From NCBI GenBank assembly GCA_025354385.1, contig JANXMZ010000059.1, forward strand, positions 1-64,000: 64,000 nucleotides of DNA, in the 5' to 3' direction. The notes under the pieces were generated by a model. The model saw nothing but the letters and a program-made list of their open reading frames with translations, was not told where the DNA came from and searched no databases. The stretch comes from Bacteroidota bacterium. GTDB taxonomy: Bacteria > Bacteroidota > Bacteroidia > NS11-12g > UBA955. The position numbers were made by a program, and so were the translations under genes. Shown here piece after piece: positions 35,885 through 45,685 of the stretch. How positions within the stretch are numbered: position 1 is the stretch's first letter; every line of letters begins with the position of its first letter.

Positions 35885-36542
35885 GCAATTTCATTTCACC
35901 CGCTTTAATGACTGTATTTAAATTATTTGCCAAAGGTACTAAGGGACAACTGTAATTGTGATTGTAATGACAATAAGGATTATAGGCGTAATTAAAATCT
36001 AAAATTATCATGGTCTTTTCGCCCTTGTAATCAAGGTCGATATAACGACCACCTCCATAAGATTCTTTGTTTGAAGTTAAATCTTTAAATGGCACAAAAA
36101 TACTTTTAGGATTCATATTGTCGTCTACATAACCAATCAAGCTCATTACTTTTCCATCTTTGGTAAAACTCATTTTGCAAAACTTAAAATACTCAGGGGC
36201 CCTATCATCTGTGGTTTTAAAAACTACCTTTTCCAAAGGTAATAATTCGAATTTTGCTTTAAAAATATAAGTGCTATCTGGCGCAAAATACTTGAGACCC
36301 TTAAAGGATGCAACATCATCTTTTTCAATAATACCATTGCCCAACATCGATTCATTTTTGTGCGCCCTCATGGCTTCTATGGCTTGTTTATAATTAGAAA
36401 ACAATGGCAGCATGGGTTCTTTTTCCAATTCTTCTTTAACTTCCTCCACCATTGCCTTGTCTTCTTTTGGCATAGCATTGTTACAAGCGCTTACTGTTAA
36501 AAAAAATAACGCAATGAAAATTATTTTAGAAATTGAATTCAT
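35877..36542 (-). CDS. DUF1684 family lipoprotein
   Basis: This 221-residue lipoprotein has lipobox TVSAC (Cys20), an acidic linker, then the DUF1684 domain. Visible DUF1684 features are YGGGRYIDLDYKG (about residues 163-175), LDFNYAYNPYCHYN (about 182-195) and a final CPLVPLANNLNTVIKAGE. The family is widespread in Bacteroidota and Actinobacteria, with no established biochemical role. The gene starts 91 bp downstream of the transglycosylase stop. Confidence 0.8.
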   Translation of the reverse strand: MNSISKIIFIALFFLTVSACNNAMPKEDKAMVEEVKEELEKEPMLPLFSNYKQAIEAMRAHKNESMLGNGIIEKDDVASFKGLKYFAPDSTYIFKAKFELLPLEKVVFKTTDDRAPEYFKFCKMSFTKDGKVMSLIGYVDDNMNPKSIFVPFKDLTSNKESYGGGRYIDLDYKGEKTMIILDFNYAYNPYCHYNHNYSCPLVPLANNLNTVIKAGEMKLHE

Positions 36543-36633
36543 GTGAAAAATTGAATTGGTTCTACAATATTAACAACAATTCCGGCAATTGACAACGCTT
36601 AATTTTGAATCTGAAAAAATAGCCTCTGCACTA

Positions 36634-37899
36634 TTAACTCCTTCGGGCTAATTTTTTCTTTTGTGCAGCACTTAAGCTATTAATTTTTTTATACTGCGCC
36701 AGTTTGGCCTTTGGCACTTGTATCTTTAATTTCTGTCCTTTGTATATAGCATCGCGTTTCATGCCATTCCATTTTTTAATATCGCTGGTGCGACAATCAA
36801 ACAAATCTGCGATGAGCAAAAGGCCATCGCCCTTTTTTACAACATAAGTAATGGTTACTTTGCTTTTATCTGCAGCTTTGGGTTTGGCTGGCTCTTCCTC
36901 ACTATCATCATTCTCCACCACAGGTGTGTCAATGGGTGGTTTAATAGAGATTTGGTCTCCTAAATTTAATGAATCTTTTAACAATGTGTCTGAAAACACG
37001 AATGCAGGAGGAAACAGCAAAGGCAATTTTTCGTGGTACTCTCCAATTTTATCCTTCGGTAATTTCAAACCCAATACATTGTAACTGGTAGGAGCTATTG
37101 CAATTCTCAATTCCGAATTACATTGTTTCAGTATCTCTTCTGATATATTTAACTGGTAAGCAATGGATGACAAACTAATTTCTCTTTGAATCTGTACCGT
37201 ATCTGTATCGGGCAATCTATACTTTATTGGCACTATTCTATGTTCTGCATAGTAATTCCAAATGTACCAAAAGGCAAAATAATTAACCGCAGTATTCTGA
37301 AACTCTAATTGCAATTTATTATGAACAATACCATAGTCAAGAGAATTATTGGCCTTGTGTATCGCCATATTCATATTAATTGGACCACAGCGGAAAGCCA
37401 CCAAACTTTTCAACCAATCTTGATAAATTAAATTCAAGTCCTTAAAATAAACAGCTGCAACTTTGGCACTCTTATTCGCATTGCGCCTTTCATCTACATA
37501 ACTATTGGTAGTTAAATCGTATTTTTTTGCCATGGCATATGTTAAGGCCCACATACCGCTGGCACCATCTGCATCTACAAAAGTAGGATTGCTTTCGCTA
37601 TTGGCAGCACAAGCCAAAAACAATTGTTTAGGCACCCCATTTTGCTCAAATAACTGAGCATTCAAATTGTAATAATATTGGGTTTTGCCCAGGAGTATAC
37701 CCGTTGAGTTATTTAAATTGCGAATGTAAACACCTATCTGCTTTCTTACATTTTCGTTATAAAAGATTGGTACTTGAGAATTTGTTTTCAAAAGCTTCTG
37801 AAAAAACGGATCCTTAATAAAAGTAGAATCCGTAGGATCGGCAATGGCTGCGGCAGCATTGAAGAGGAAAAACAGAGTATATAAAAACCGTTGCATCAT
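36634..37899 (-). CDS. Membrane-bound lytic transglycosylase (MltD-like) with LysM
   Basis: This 421-residue protein has a signal peptide (about residues 1-20), a transglycosylase SLT domain (about 85-230) and a LysM domain at the C-terminus (ITYVVKKGDGLLLIADLFDC, about 349-368). A degenerate LysM may lie around 245-285. The catalytic Glu is most likely that in ANSESNP (about residue 103), followed by DGASGMW. The distance from Glu to GxW is two residues shorter than the ESxFxPxAxSxxGAxGLW pattern of typical family members. Such enzymes cleave glycan strands with 1,6-anhydro product formation. The tail is basic (KKKLARRS). Confidence 0.78.
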   Translation of the reverse strand: MMQRFLYTLFFLFNAAAAIADPTDSTFIKDPFFQKLLKTNSQVPIFYNENVRKQIGVYIRNLNNSTGILLGKTQYYYNLNAQLFEQNGVPKQLFLACAANSESNPTFVDADGASGMWALTYAMAKKYDLTTNSYVDERRNANKSAKVAAVYFKDLNLIYQDWLKSLVAFRCGPINMNMAIHKANNSLDYGIVHNKLQLEFQNTAVNYFAFWYIWNYYAEHRIVPIKYRLPDTDTVQIQREISLSSIAYQLNISEEILKQCNSELRIAIAPTSYNVLGLKLPKDKIGEYHEKLPLLFPPAFVFSDTLLKDSLNLGDQISIKPPIDTPVVENDDSEEEPAKPKAADKSKVTITYVVKKGDGLLLIADLFDCRTSDIKKWNGMKRDAIYKGQKLKIQVPKAKLAQYKKINSLSAAQKKKLARRS

Positions 37900-38057
37900 A
37901 TCTTAAAATAGAAACTCCAAAATTAGTTTTTTATTGCGATATATGAGGCTTGTTAGCAATCTGTGCAGATTTAAAATAAACCTCCTATCAAGACCCTTTG
38001 AAGAGTCGATATTTATCACCTTTTATTTTTACAGTTACAATTACTTAATACCATAAA

Positions 38058-39452
38058 TTACTTGGGTAAGGCCCACAATCGCTCATACAATTTCTTAAAA
38101 TACAACTGTTGTGAAATGAATAGCAATATAAGTCCTAAAAGATAGGAATACAAACGAAATTCATTGCTGTACTTGGTGAGTATAGTCCAATTTTTTTGAT
38201 TGTTCTCGTCAACAAATACATAATAATATTCATCATAAGAAATCAATAATTGTACAATTATAAATGGCAATACAGGCAACAATAAATTAAATAAAAAAAC
38301 GGCATAGGCATTGATAACCTTGTAATGTCTTTGACCAAAGACAACAAAAGATAAAGCTGCTAGTGCAACACCCCAAAAACTGAAAAAGACAATAAGCGTC
38401 ATCATTGCGGAGCCTTGGTTATCACTCCCTGAAAATAGTGCCAAACCAACCAAAATAGCATTTACCGCAACCAACAAAATAGTAACCCCAATGGATATAA
38501 AAAAGAATTTTACATCTGTGTTTCTAAAGATGGTTAAGAAAACAAGCATCACTGGAATGACTACCAATAGCCATGCAAAATAAAACCACACATCCAATAA
38601 AAAATCAAACCTGTCTATGGGTCCAAAATCCTTTCCTACCAAATTATCCAATGAATTGTGCATAGAAGTATTAATGGCCTCAAAAGTTAAGTCGCGATTA
38701 TAACTCAAAGTATCGTCATATAGGTTGACTATTTTTTCTTCTGCATATGGATGTTGAATACCATAGTATTTGGCTACCAGTAAAAAATCATGCACTGCCT
38801 TTGCTATTTTTACTTTTCCTTTTATTTTATAATATTCACTTTGAGCACGATCTCTAACCATCAAATTGGTATCCAATGCACGATAATCGGAACTGCCATA
38901 ATAACCATAACTGCCATTCAAATTATATGACTTTATAAAAATTTGATTAGAATCTTGGGGTGTATAAATTGGAATTACATCGTACTCATTTTTGGGAAAT
39001 AATGCCGCATTTACATTCAGAACATTCACCTTCTCTACCAACCCCTTTTGTTGAATTGCAGCATGGGCCTGCAATATCTTTACTGCTGGCATAACAAATA
39101 AAACTGAACTAATCAGTGTTAGGCAAATGAAATGCAGCGACATATTAATCCATTCTCGCCCTGGTACACGCAGTCCAAACTGTTTGGTGCTATTGTGCCT
39201 GAAAAGAAATATCAGCCATATTACCAATCCGCTCAAAGCGCATAAAACAATGAGTAACCAATAGAATCCTAAAAAGCCGCTACTCATAGTCTCATCAGGA
39301 AATACAAACGCAAAGCCTATAAGCAATGCCCACGCTAATAAAGTATACCAAGCCACAAAATGAATTCTGCTGCTCCATACCAAAGGATACTTAAGTAATA
39401 AATGCTGATTGAGTTGATTGAGGAATTGCGGCATTAATATCTGTTTGAACAT
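38058..39452 (-). CDS. ABC transporter-associated membrane protein (8 TM), unknown
   Basis: This 464-residue protein has about eight membrane helices: three near the N-terminus (about residues 28-130), then an extracytoplasmic domain of roughly 150 residues (about 140-285), then five more. I do not recognise a family. It starts 26 bp downstream of the ABC ATPase gene in the same direction and is most likely its permease partner, of an ABC-2-like or Bacteroidota-specific kind. The substrate is unknown. Confidence 0.6.
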   Translation of the reverse strand: MFKQILMPQFLNQLNQHLLLKYPLVWSSRIHFVAWYTLLAWALLIGFAFVFPDETMSSGFLGFYWLLIVLCALSGLVIWLIFLFRHNSTKQFGLRVPGREWINMSLHFICLTLISSVLFVMPAVKILQAHAAIQQKGLVEKVNVLNVNAALFPKNEYDVIPIYTPQDSNQIFIKSYNLNGSYGYYGSSDYRALDTNLMVRDRAQSEYYKIKGKVKIAKAVHDFLLVAKYYGIQHPYAEEKIVNLYDDTLSYNRDLTFEAINTSMHNSLDNLVGKDFGPIDRFDFLLDVWFYFAWLLVVIPVMLVFLTIFRNTDVKFFFISIGVTILLVAVNAILVGLALFSGSDNQGSAMMTLIVFFSFWGVALAALSFVVFGQRHYKVINAYAVFLFNLLLPVLPFIIVQLLISYDEYYYVFVDENNQKNWTILTKYSNEFRLYSYLLGLILLFISQQLYFKKLYERLWALPK

Positions 39453-39478
39453 GTTGTTGTAATGTAAATTTTGTAAGA

Positions 39479-40618
39479 TTAAAATAAGCGTTTGGTAGAA
39501 TTGGTGATGTCTCTAAAATATTGCAATTCAATATCATTTGAAACCAGCGTTTGAAGAATGGTTTTAGATGTATTTTGTGTAGATGCAGTGAGGGTATATA
39601 AATTATTCTCTGTTTTAATATCTGCTTGCATCCCTTTTGCTAATTGTATGATTTCAGCATAGGGGGTATCGGAAATAAATTCAATAATGATGGAATCCAC
39701 ATTGCTATTTTCTGTCATGGATTGAAAATGACATTGTCCTTCTTTTATAAAAATAAGTTCATCTGACACTTGTTCTACTTCATGCAGTAATTGTGAGCTT
39801 AGAATAACAGCGATAGGATTCAAATCTGTTTTAGCCATGTGCTTTAAATCTTGAAGAAAAGTTTGCTGTGCTTTTACATCTAAATTGGCTAAAGGCTCAT
39901 CTAATACCAATATTTTTGGCCTTGTGAGCAATACCCTTGCCAATTCAAATCTTGTGCGGTAACCCCCAGATATTTGCGCCCAAGTATGTTTCCTAAATTG
40001 GTATAAACCCAGCCTTTTGAGCATTATTTCTACCCTAAATAAAATCTCTTCTTCTTTAAATCCTCGGGTTGCTAGCGTAAATTTCAAATTGTCTTCTAAC
40101 AAGCCATACCAGCGGGGTATGCGCTGCTGAATAAATCCAATATGCTCCTTAATGGCATAAGGATCCTTGTTATTCAAGGGCAATAAGGGATAATTTATTT
40201 CGCCTCCATCGGGCAACAAATCTCCTGAAAGCATCCTAAGCAAAGTGGTTTTACCATTGCCATTCTGCCCTACTACGCCAGTAAGCGAACCTGTTGTTAA
40301 TATGAAACTGCTTGTTTTAAATTCAAAACTACCCATTTTGTATTGTTTGCGTATTTGCTCCGCTCGCAATACTTCAACATTATCTTTAATTAGTATGGAT
40401 TCCAGATGACCTTTTGCTCTTTGAAGAAATTCAGTTATTAATTCGTCAGGCGAGATAGGGTCGACATTGCTTAACACATTGGCCATTTGACTGACAATAG
40501 GTACCATTTCTATATGATACGGCAAGCTTAGAGCATAATCAATGCTGCGCTTTAAGGCCACCATTTTATTACCATTTAGCAATTCTGCCTGAATTGTATT
40601 TTGCATATTTTCACCCAT
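39479..40618 (-). CDS. ABC transporter ATP-binding protein with N-terminal extension
   Basis: The 379-residue protein has an unusual N-terminal extension of about 85 residues that is predicted helical. The ATPase domain follows with Walker A GQNGNGKTT (117-125), the signature ISGGYRTR (about 217-224) and Walker B ILVLDEPLANLD (about 235-246). The ATPase core resembles ABC-2 type exporter subunits. The last 90 residues form a small accessory domain. An alternative ATG four codons downstream is possible. Paired with the eight-helix protein that follows. Confidence 0.85.
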   Translation of the reverse strand: MGENMQNTIQAELLNGNKMVALKRSIDYALSLPYHIEMVPIVSQMANVLSNVDPISPDELITEFLQRAKGHLESILIKDNVEVLRAEQIRKQYKMGSFEFKTSSFILTTGSLTGVVGQNGNGKTTLLRMLSGDLLPDGGEINYPLLPLNNKDPYAIKEHIGFIQQRIPRWYGLLEDNLKFTLATRGFKEEEILFRVEIMLKRLGLYQFRKHTWAQISGGYRTRFELARVLLTRPKILVLDEPLANLDVKAQQTFLQDLKHMAKTDLNPIAVILSSQLLHEVEQVSDELIFIKEGQCHFQSMTENSNVDSIIIEFISDTPYAEIIQLAKGMQADIKTENNLYTLTASTQNTSKTILQTLVSNDIELQYFRDITNSTKRLF

Positions 40619-40769
40619 AGAGTTCTTTTATTTGAAGTTAATGTGAGCAACGATATTAATTCAATTTTATTGCAAAAGGTAAATAAGCTTGACCATTAAT
40701 AGATAAATCTTAGATGCTAAGAGACAAAAGTCTGCGGATTGTCAATTAATGGATTATTTTATAATCTTA

Positions 40770-40800
40770 TTTGAAACAAAGCTTTAAAGTGTTATTTTCG
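40770..40800 (+). promoter_or_regulatory. secDF promoter (TTTG, 19 bp, TATTTTCG)
   Basis: TTTG at 40770-40773 and TATTTTCG at 40793-40800 are separated by 19 bp, the spacing of Bacteroidota -33/-7 promoters; the -7 box has one mismatch. The start codon of secDF is 35 bp downstream. Confidence 0.55.
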
Positions 40801-40834
40801 CACCCTTAAATAAAATCTGAATTAACGTAACAAA

Positions 40835-43807
40835 ATGAAAAATAAAGGTTTAGTAATTTTTATTACAATTGTTTTAGCGCTCACTTGCATCTATCAATTG
40901 TCTTTTACCTGGAAGGCCCGTAGTTTCGAAGCCAAAGCCAGAGCATTTGCCACCAAAGGCGGAATATACGATGGCGAGAAATACCGCACTTATCTAGATT
41001 CTCTAGGTAGAAAGCCACTTCTGAATATTGGTATCACCAAAAAAGATTATTTTCAATGCAAAGATGCAGAGTTGAAATTAGGTCTAGATTTACAAGGTGG
41101 TATGAACGTAATCCTAGAGGTTTCTAAAGGAGAAGTGATCAAAACTTTGGCAGGTCAGAGCAACAAAAACCCTAACCTATTAGCTGCAATAGACAAAACC
41201 CAAATAGAATATCAAAAAAGCGGTGGTGATTTCATCGATTTATTTGTATCCAATTTAAAAAATATTGCACCAAATACAACTTTAACAAGTTTATTTGTTA
41301 ACAGAGATAATAAACAAATTAATTCCAATTCTAGTGAAGCTGATGTAATAGCTTATTTAAAAAGAGAATTAAAAAGTAAAGCAGATAATACCAGACAGGT
41401 TATTGAAGCCCGTTTGAATTCCGGTAATATTTCTCAACCGAATATACAAGAATTGGATGGTGGTCGTATATCTGTAGAATTGCCAGGTGTAGATAATCCG
41501 AAACGTATCAGAGCTCTATTAGAGCAAAGCGCCCGTTTGGAGTTTTGGGAAGTTTATGGCAATAGTCCTAAAAACCAATTTGCTGGCTACAAAAAAATAT
41601 ATGAGCCAATGAATGCGGCTTTTGCTCAAAAATTAAGATTAACCAAAGGTGCTACTTCAGAAGATTCTGTTCAAATAAAAGCCATTGCGGCCATGACAGA
41701 TTCTACAGCCCGCGACAGCGCTCAGAAAGCATTTGTGAAAGCACAAAATCAAAAAGATTCTTCTAAATACCCATTTGCAGAAGCTGGTCTTGTTCCATTA
41801 TTGGATCAAAAAGGCAATGTTGTAGAAAGCAGTATTTTGGCCAGAGCTCCTAAAGAGGTAATGACCAAAATTAACAAAATGTTAGAAGACGAAGTTGTTA
41901 TTAATGCTTTGCCTAAAGATGTTAAGTTTGCTTGGAGTGCCAAACCAGAAAGTGAAGAAGTTCAAGTATATCAATTATATGCTTTAAGAGGCAACAGAGA
42001 TGGTAAAGCTGCATTGGGAAGTGGTGAGGAAAATATTATTGCAGATGCTTTTGCTACCAGCAGTCAAACCAACGGACAGGTAGAGGTTTCTATGAGCATG
42101 ACTCAACAGGCCACCAAAGATTGGAAGGCCATCACTAGAAATGCCGCACAAACCAACGATTACATTGCCATTGTATTAGATAATAAAGTATTTTCTGCTC
42201 CAAGAGTAAACGAAGAAATTCCGAATGGCAACTCTTCTATCAGTGGAGGTTTCTCTGTTGAAGAAGCTACAGATTTAGCCAATGTTTTAAAAGCTGGTAA
42301 ATTGCCTGCTCCTGCTAACATTGTTGCAGAAGATGTTGTTGGTCCAACACTGGGTGCCGAATCCATTAAAAAAGGTATCAACTCTTTTATCATTGGCTTT
42401 ATTGCTGTGTTGATTATGATGTTGATTTACTACAATAGAGGTGGTTTGATTGCAACTATTGCAGTGTTTGCCAACGTGTTCTTTATCATTGGCATATTGG
42501 CTTCTTATGGTGCTGCTTTAACCCTACCAGGTATTGCAGGTATCGTGTTAACCATTGGTATGGCGGTAGATGCCAACGTACTAATTTACGAAAGGATTAA
42601 AGAAGAATTAAGAGCAGGCAGAAGTATGAAACTAGCGGTAACGCAAGGTTTCTCGGCAGCCTTCTCTTCTATTATAGATGGTAACTTAACCACATTAATT
42701 GCTGCCATTATTATGACCTTCGTAGGCGCTGGACCTGTATACGGTTTTGCAATTATTTTGATCATTGGTATTTTAACCTCTCTGTTCACTTCAATATTCA
42801 TCACCAGGATATTAATTGAACGCAGAACTGATAAAGGAAAAGATGTTTCATTCTCCAATAAATATACTAGTAACCTAATGATAGGTGCGGCTTTTGATTT
42901 TATTGGTAAAAGAAAACGCTTTTACGCCATTTCATCCATCATCATTGTTGTAGGATTTGCCGTATTATTTAAAAACGGTGGATTAAGCACTGGTATCGAC
43001 TTTAAAGGTGGATATGGTTATGTGATGCAGTTGGAAACTGGCAAGCAGGCAGAAGATATTAAAGCTGCTTTAGACAAAGGATTAGTAGGCAGTAGCAATG
43101 AGGTTAAAACCATTGGTAGCGAGGGACGATATAAAATTGTAACAACTTATAAAATCAACGAACCTAACATGAGTGCCGATAGCATAGAGGATGATGTAAT
43201 TAATGCATTGGCGCCATTTAAAGCAACCAAAGAGGGCATATTAAGTAGCTCCGAGGTTGGACCAACCATTGCATCGAATATTAGAACAAAATCCATGTGG
43301 GTTGTTATTGTTTCTATTATTGCCATCTTTATTTATATCATCATCCGTTTCAAAAACATTGGTTTTGCGGTAGGTGCTATTATTGCATTGGTACACGACG
43401 TGTTGATGGTATTTGCCATATTTGCTTTATTGGATGGCATTGTGCCATTTGCTTTGGAATTAGACCAAAACTTTATTGGGGCGGTGCTAACTATTATTGG
43501 TTATTCCATTAACGATACGGTGGTAATTTTCGATAGAATTAGAGAAAACTTAAATGAATATAAATCGGAGCATGATAAAGGCAAGATTATTAACATGGCG
43601 ATTAACCAAACTTTGAGCAGAACCATTATGACTTCAGTAACTGTATTTGTGGTGGTATTGGTATTGTTCTTATTCGGAGGATTGGCATTAAAAGGCTTCT
43701 CTTTAGCTTTATTAATAGGTGTTATTAGCGGTAGTTATTCTACTATCTTTATAGCTTGTCCTATTGTATTGGATTTGTTCAAAAAAGACAAATCTATGTT
43801 GAGCTAA
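40835..43807 (+). CDS. secDF: Protein export fusion protein SecDF
   Basis: This 990-residue protein is a SecD-SecF fusion with 12 predicted membrane helices. The SecD half has LGLDLQGGMNVILEV (about residues 80-94), the P1 head domain, and GIVLTIGMAVDANVLIYERIKEEL (split across 569-592). The SecF half has STGIDFKGGYGY (about 719-730) and IIGYSINDTVVIFDRIRENL (about 887-906). SecDF uses the proton gradient to pull secreted proteins through SecYEG. Fused secDF is usual in Bacteroidota. It is a single-gene unit with its own promoter and terminator. Confidence 0.96.
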   Translation: MKNKGLVIFITIVLALTCIYQLSFTWKARSFEAKARAFATKGGIYDGEKYRTYLDSLGRKPLLNIGITKKDYFQCKDAELKLGLDLQGGMNVILEVSKGEVIKTLAGQSNKNPNLLAAIDKTQIEYQKSGGDFIDLFVSNLKNIAPNTTLTSLFVNRDNKQINSNSSEADVIAYLKRELKSKADNTRQVIEARLNSGNISQPNIQELDGGRISVELPGVDNPKRIRALLEQSARLEFWEVYGNSPKNQFAGYKKIYEPMNAAFAQKLRLTKGATSEDSVQIKAIAAMTDSTARDSAQKAFVKAQNQKDSSKYPFAEAGLVPLLDQKGNVVESSILARAPKEVMTKINKMLEDEVVINALPKDVKFAWSAKPESEEVQVYQLYALRGNRDGKAALGSGEENIIADAFATSSQTNGQVEVSMSMTQQATKDWKAITRNAAQTNDYIAIVLDNKVFSAPRVNEEIPNGNSSISGGFSVEEATDLANVLKAGKLPAPANIVAEDVVGPTLGAESIKKGINSFIIGFIAVLIMMLIYYNRGGLIATIAVFANVFFIIGILASYGAALTLPGIAGIVLTIGMAVDANVLIYERIKEELRAGRSMKLAVTQGFSAAFSSIIDGNLTTLIAAIIMTFVGAGPVYGFAIILIIGILTSLFTSIFITRILIERRTDKGKDVSFSNKYTSNLMIGAAFDFIGKRKRFYAISSIIIVVGFAVLFKNGGLSTGIDFKGGYGYVMQLETGKQAEDIKAALDKGLVGSSNEVKTIGSEGRYKIVTTYKINEPNMSADSIEDDVINALAPFKATKEGILSSSEVGPTIASNIRTKSMWVVIVSIIAIFIYIIIRFKNIGFAVGAIIALVHDVLMVFAIFALLDGIVPFALELDQNFIGAVLTIIGYSINDTVVIFDRIRENLNEYKSEHDKGKIINMAINQTLSRTIMTSVTVFVVVLVLFLFGGLALKGFSLALLIGVISGSYSTIFIACPIVLDLFKKDKSMLS

Positions 43808-43824
43808 ACATAATAACGATTATT

Positions 43825-43856
43825 AAAAACCCTCTGTTAAAAGCAGAGGGTTTTTT
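43825..43856. terminator. Terminator after secDF, likely bidirectional
   Basis: A 12-bp stem (left arm starts at 43825 in an A run, core CCCTCTG; right arm core CAGAGGG) encloses a seven-base loop and ends in TTTTTT. The A run on the left makes it usable on the other strand for the convergent TPR gene that ends at 43890. Confidence 0.9.
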
Positions 43857-43889
43857 GTTGGAGGTAATTGATAAAAAAATGGAAGCCAA

Positions 43890-44609
43890 TTAAGACTTGC
43901 AATAATTTTCAATGTTAAGATTTAAAGAAGTATCACCAAGTTCTTTTGCTTTATAATAATCAGCACAGGCATCATCCTTTTTACCAATGGCATATTCATA
44001 ATCGCTTCTTAACGTGTAAGTATTTATTTTTACTATCTTGAATTCTATGGCCTTGTTTAAATCCGCAATAGCTTTATCATATTCATGCAAAATACTGCCA
44101 TAAATTCGCCCTCTCCAATAAAATGCAATTGCTAAATCGTTCTTGTATTTTATTGCCGAAGTTAAATCTGTTATTGCACCATTGTAATCTCTTGAATTAA
44201 TTTTCAACGCGGCACTGTGCATGATTGCCATTATCAAATCAGGTTCTAATTTAAGTGCGCGTGCAACATCTTCTAATCCTCCTTTATCATTCCCTAAAAA
44301 AGATTTTGTAAGAGATCTTGAATAAAATGCAATAGTAAAATTAGAATCTAATTCAATAGCTGTATCAAAATAGGCTATCGCTTTTTCATAATTATTCCTC
44401 ATAAAATAAATTTGCCCCAGTCCGTAATAAACCATTGCATTGCTTGGCTCAATTGCCTTTGCAAGTTCCATTTCTTTGAGGGCATTCTCAAAATTACAAA
44501 CCACAACATAATTATTAGAATTTGCTAAATGTTGATTAAACGCTTGCTTACTGTTGCTACTACAAGCGGTAATTGAGATAATTAAAAGTAGATTTAGATG
44601 TAATTTCAT
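43890..44609 (-). CDS. TPR-repeat lipoprotein
   Basis: This 239-residue lipoprotein has lipobox SITAC (Cys16) followed by at least five tetratricopeptide repeats, for example AMVYYGLGQIYFMRNNYEKA and FYWRGRIYGSILHEYDKAI. ATG 44609 was chosen because it gives a proper signal peptide; the open frame extends 58 codons upstream into implausible sequence. TPR lipoproteins act as protein-binding scaffolds; the partner here is unknown. Confidence 0.8.
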   Translation of the reverse strand: MKLHLNLLLIISITACSSNSKQAFNQHLANSNNYVVVCNFENALKEMELAKAIEPSNAMVYYGLGQIYFMRNNYEKAIAYFDTAIELDSNFTIAFYSRSLTKSFLGNDKGGLEDVARALKLEPDLIMAIMHSAALKINSRDYNGAITDLTSAIKYKNDLAIAFYWRGRIYGSILHEYDKAIADLNKAIEFKIVKINTYTLRSDYEYAIGKKDDACADYYKAKELGDTSLNLNIENYCKS

Positions 44610-44789
44610 TGTAAATAGATTGCTTTTCAAAATTAAATAAATAGTATTACAAATCAGACCATTATGCATGAAATAAAAGATGTAAATCGAAAAAACAAAT
44701 TCAACATTTATTCTAAATTCACTTTTAGATTCGCATTCGATAAAATTTTTATAAAAAAACGAGCATGAAAATAAAATACACAAAAGCCC

Positions 44790-45533
44790 ATGTTAAATAA
44801 AGTAGCTGCTATTACCCTCCTATTCTGGATTATGAAAATTGTGGCCACCACACTGGGCGAAACCCTTGGCGACTTTTTTTCTATGACTTTAAACATCGGC
44901 TACTTGGCAGCCTTAGTCATTACGCTTATTTTCTTTTTAGTGGTATTGGGCATTCAATTAATGTCCAAAAAATATGTGACGGCATTTTACTGGCTTGTTA
45001 TCATTGCCACCACCACGCTTGGTACCGAAATTTCCGATTTTATTGATAGAAGTTTACATCTGGGTTATGCCATGGGAAGCGCTCTGCTGCTGGCTTGTTT
45101 AATAATGACTCTTTGGTTGTGGTTTAAGAAATTTAAATCATTGGCCGTGTATCCTATTGCAGATAAAAACAAAGAGGTTTATTATTGGTTAGCCGTATTG
45201 TTTTCTAATAGCCTAGGAACGGCCTTTGGCGATTACTTAAGCGACAATATGGGCCTAAGCTATATGACTGGTGCCATGGTAACTGCAGGTATTATTTTAA
45301 TAGTTGTAGGGCTCCATTACTTTACAAAAATCAATCACATTATTCTATTCTGGATTGCCTTTGTTTTTACCCGTCCTTTTGGCGCTACATTTGGCGATTT
45401 TTTGACCAAGCCAATCGCAAAAGGTGGTCTTGACCTTGGCACTATGGTCGCCTCGGCAGTAGCCATAGTGATAATGCTTGTTCTAATTTTAATAGCTCAT
45501 ATGAGATTGAATAAGGCAAATTTTGATAGTTGA
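44790..45533 (+). CDS. COG4705-like membrane protein with fourfold repeat
   Basis: This 247-residue protein has about eight membrane helices arranged as four repeats of two. Each repeat has a related motif: TTLGETLGDFF (about residues 20-30), TTLGTEISDFI (about 76-86), NSLGTAFGDYL (about 140-150) and RPFGATFGDFL (about 191-201). The conserved Gly and Asp/Glu residues within membrane helices suggest ion or small-solute transport. It resembles the uncharacterised COG4705 family; no function is established. It is divergent from the TPR gene. Confidence 0.75.
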   Translation: MLNKVAAITLLFWIMKIVATTLGETLGDFFSMTLNIGYLAALVITLIFFLVVLGIQLMSKKYVTAFYWLVIIATTTLGTEISDFIDRSLHLGYAMGSALLLACLIMTLWLWFKKFKSLAVYPIADKNKEVYYWLAVLFSNSLGTAFGDYLSDNMGLSYMTGAMVTAGIILIVVGLHYFTKINHIILFWIAFVFTRPFGATFGDFLTKPIAKGGLDLGTMVASAVAIVIMLVLILIAHMRLNKANFDS

Positions 45534-45685
45534 GAGATAAAAAATAAAAGATAATTATTGAACCCATTTTATATTGGCACGTAAAACAAAAAAACTAAGA
45601 TTTTAATGTTGCATTAAACTGAAAAAATAACACCCAATAATGACTGCGTTTTTAGCATAAATTTGTTAAGCAAAATTTTATTGAA

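Noticed and set aside
44610..44783. N-terminal extension of the TPR lipoprotein
   Set aside because: The extended 58 residues are low-complexity and would bury the lipoprotein signal, so the ATG at 44609 is preferred.
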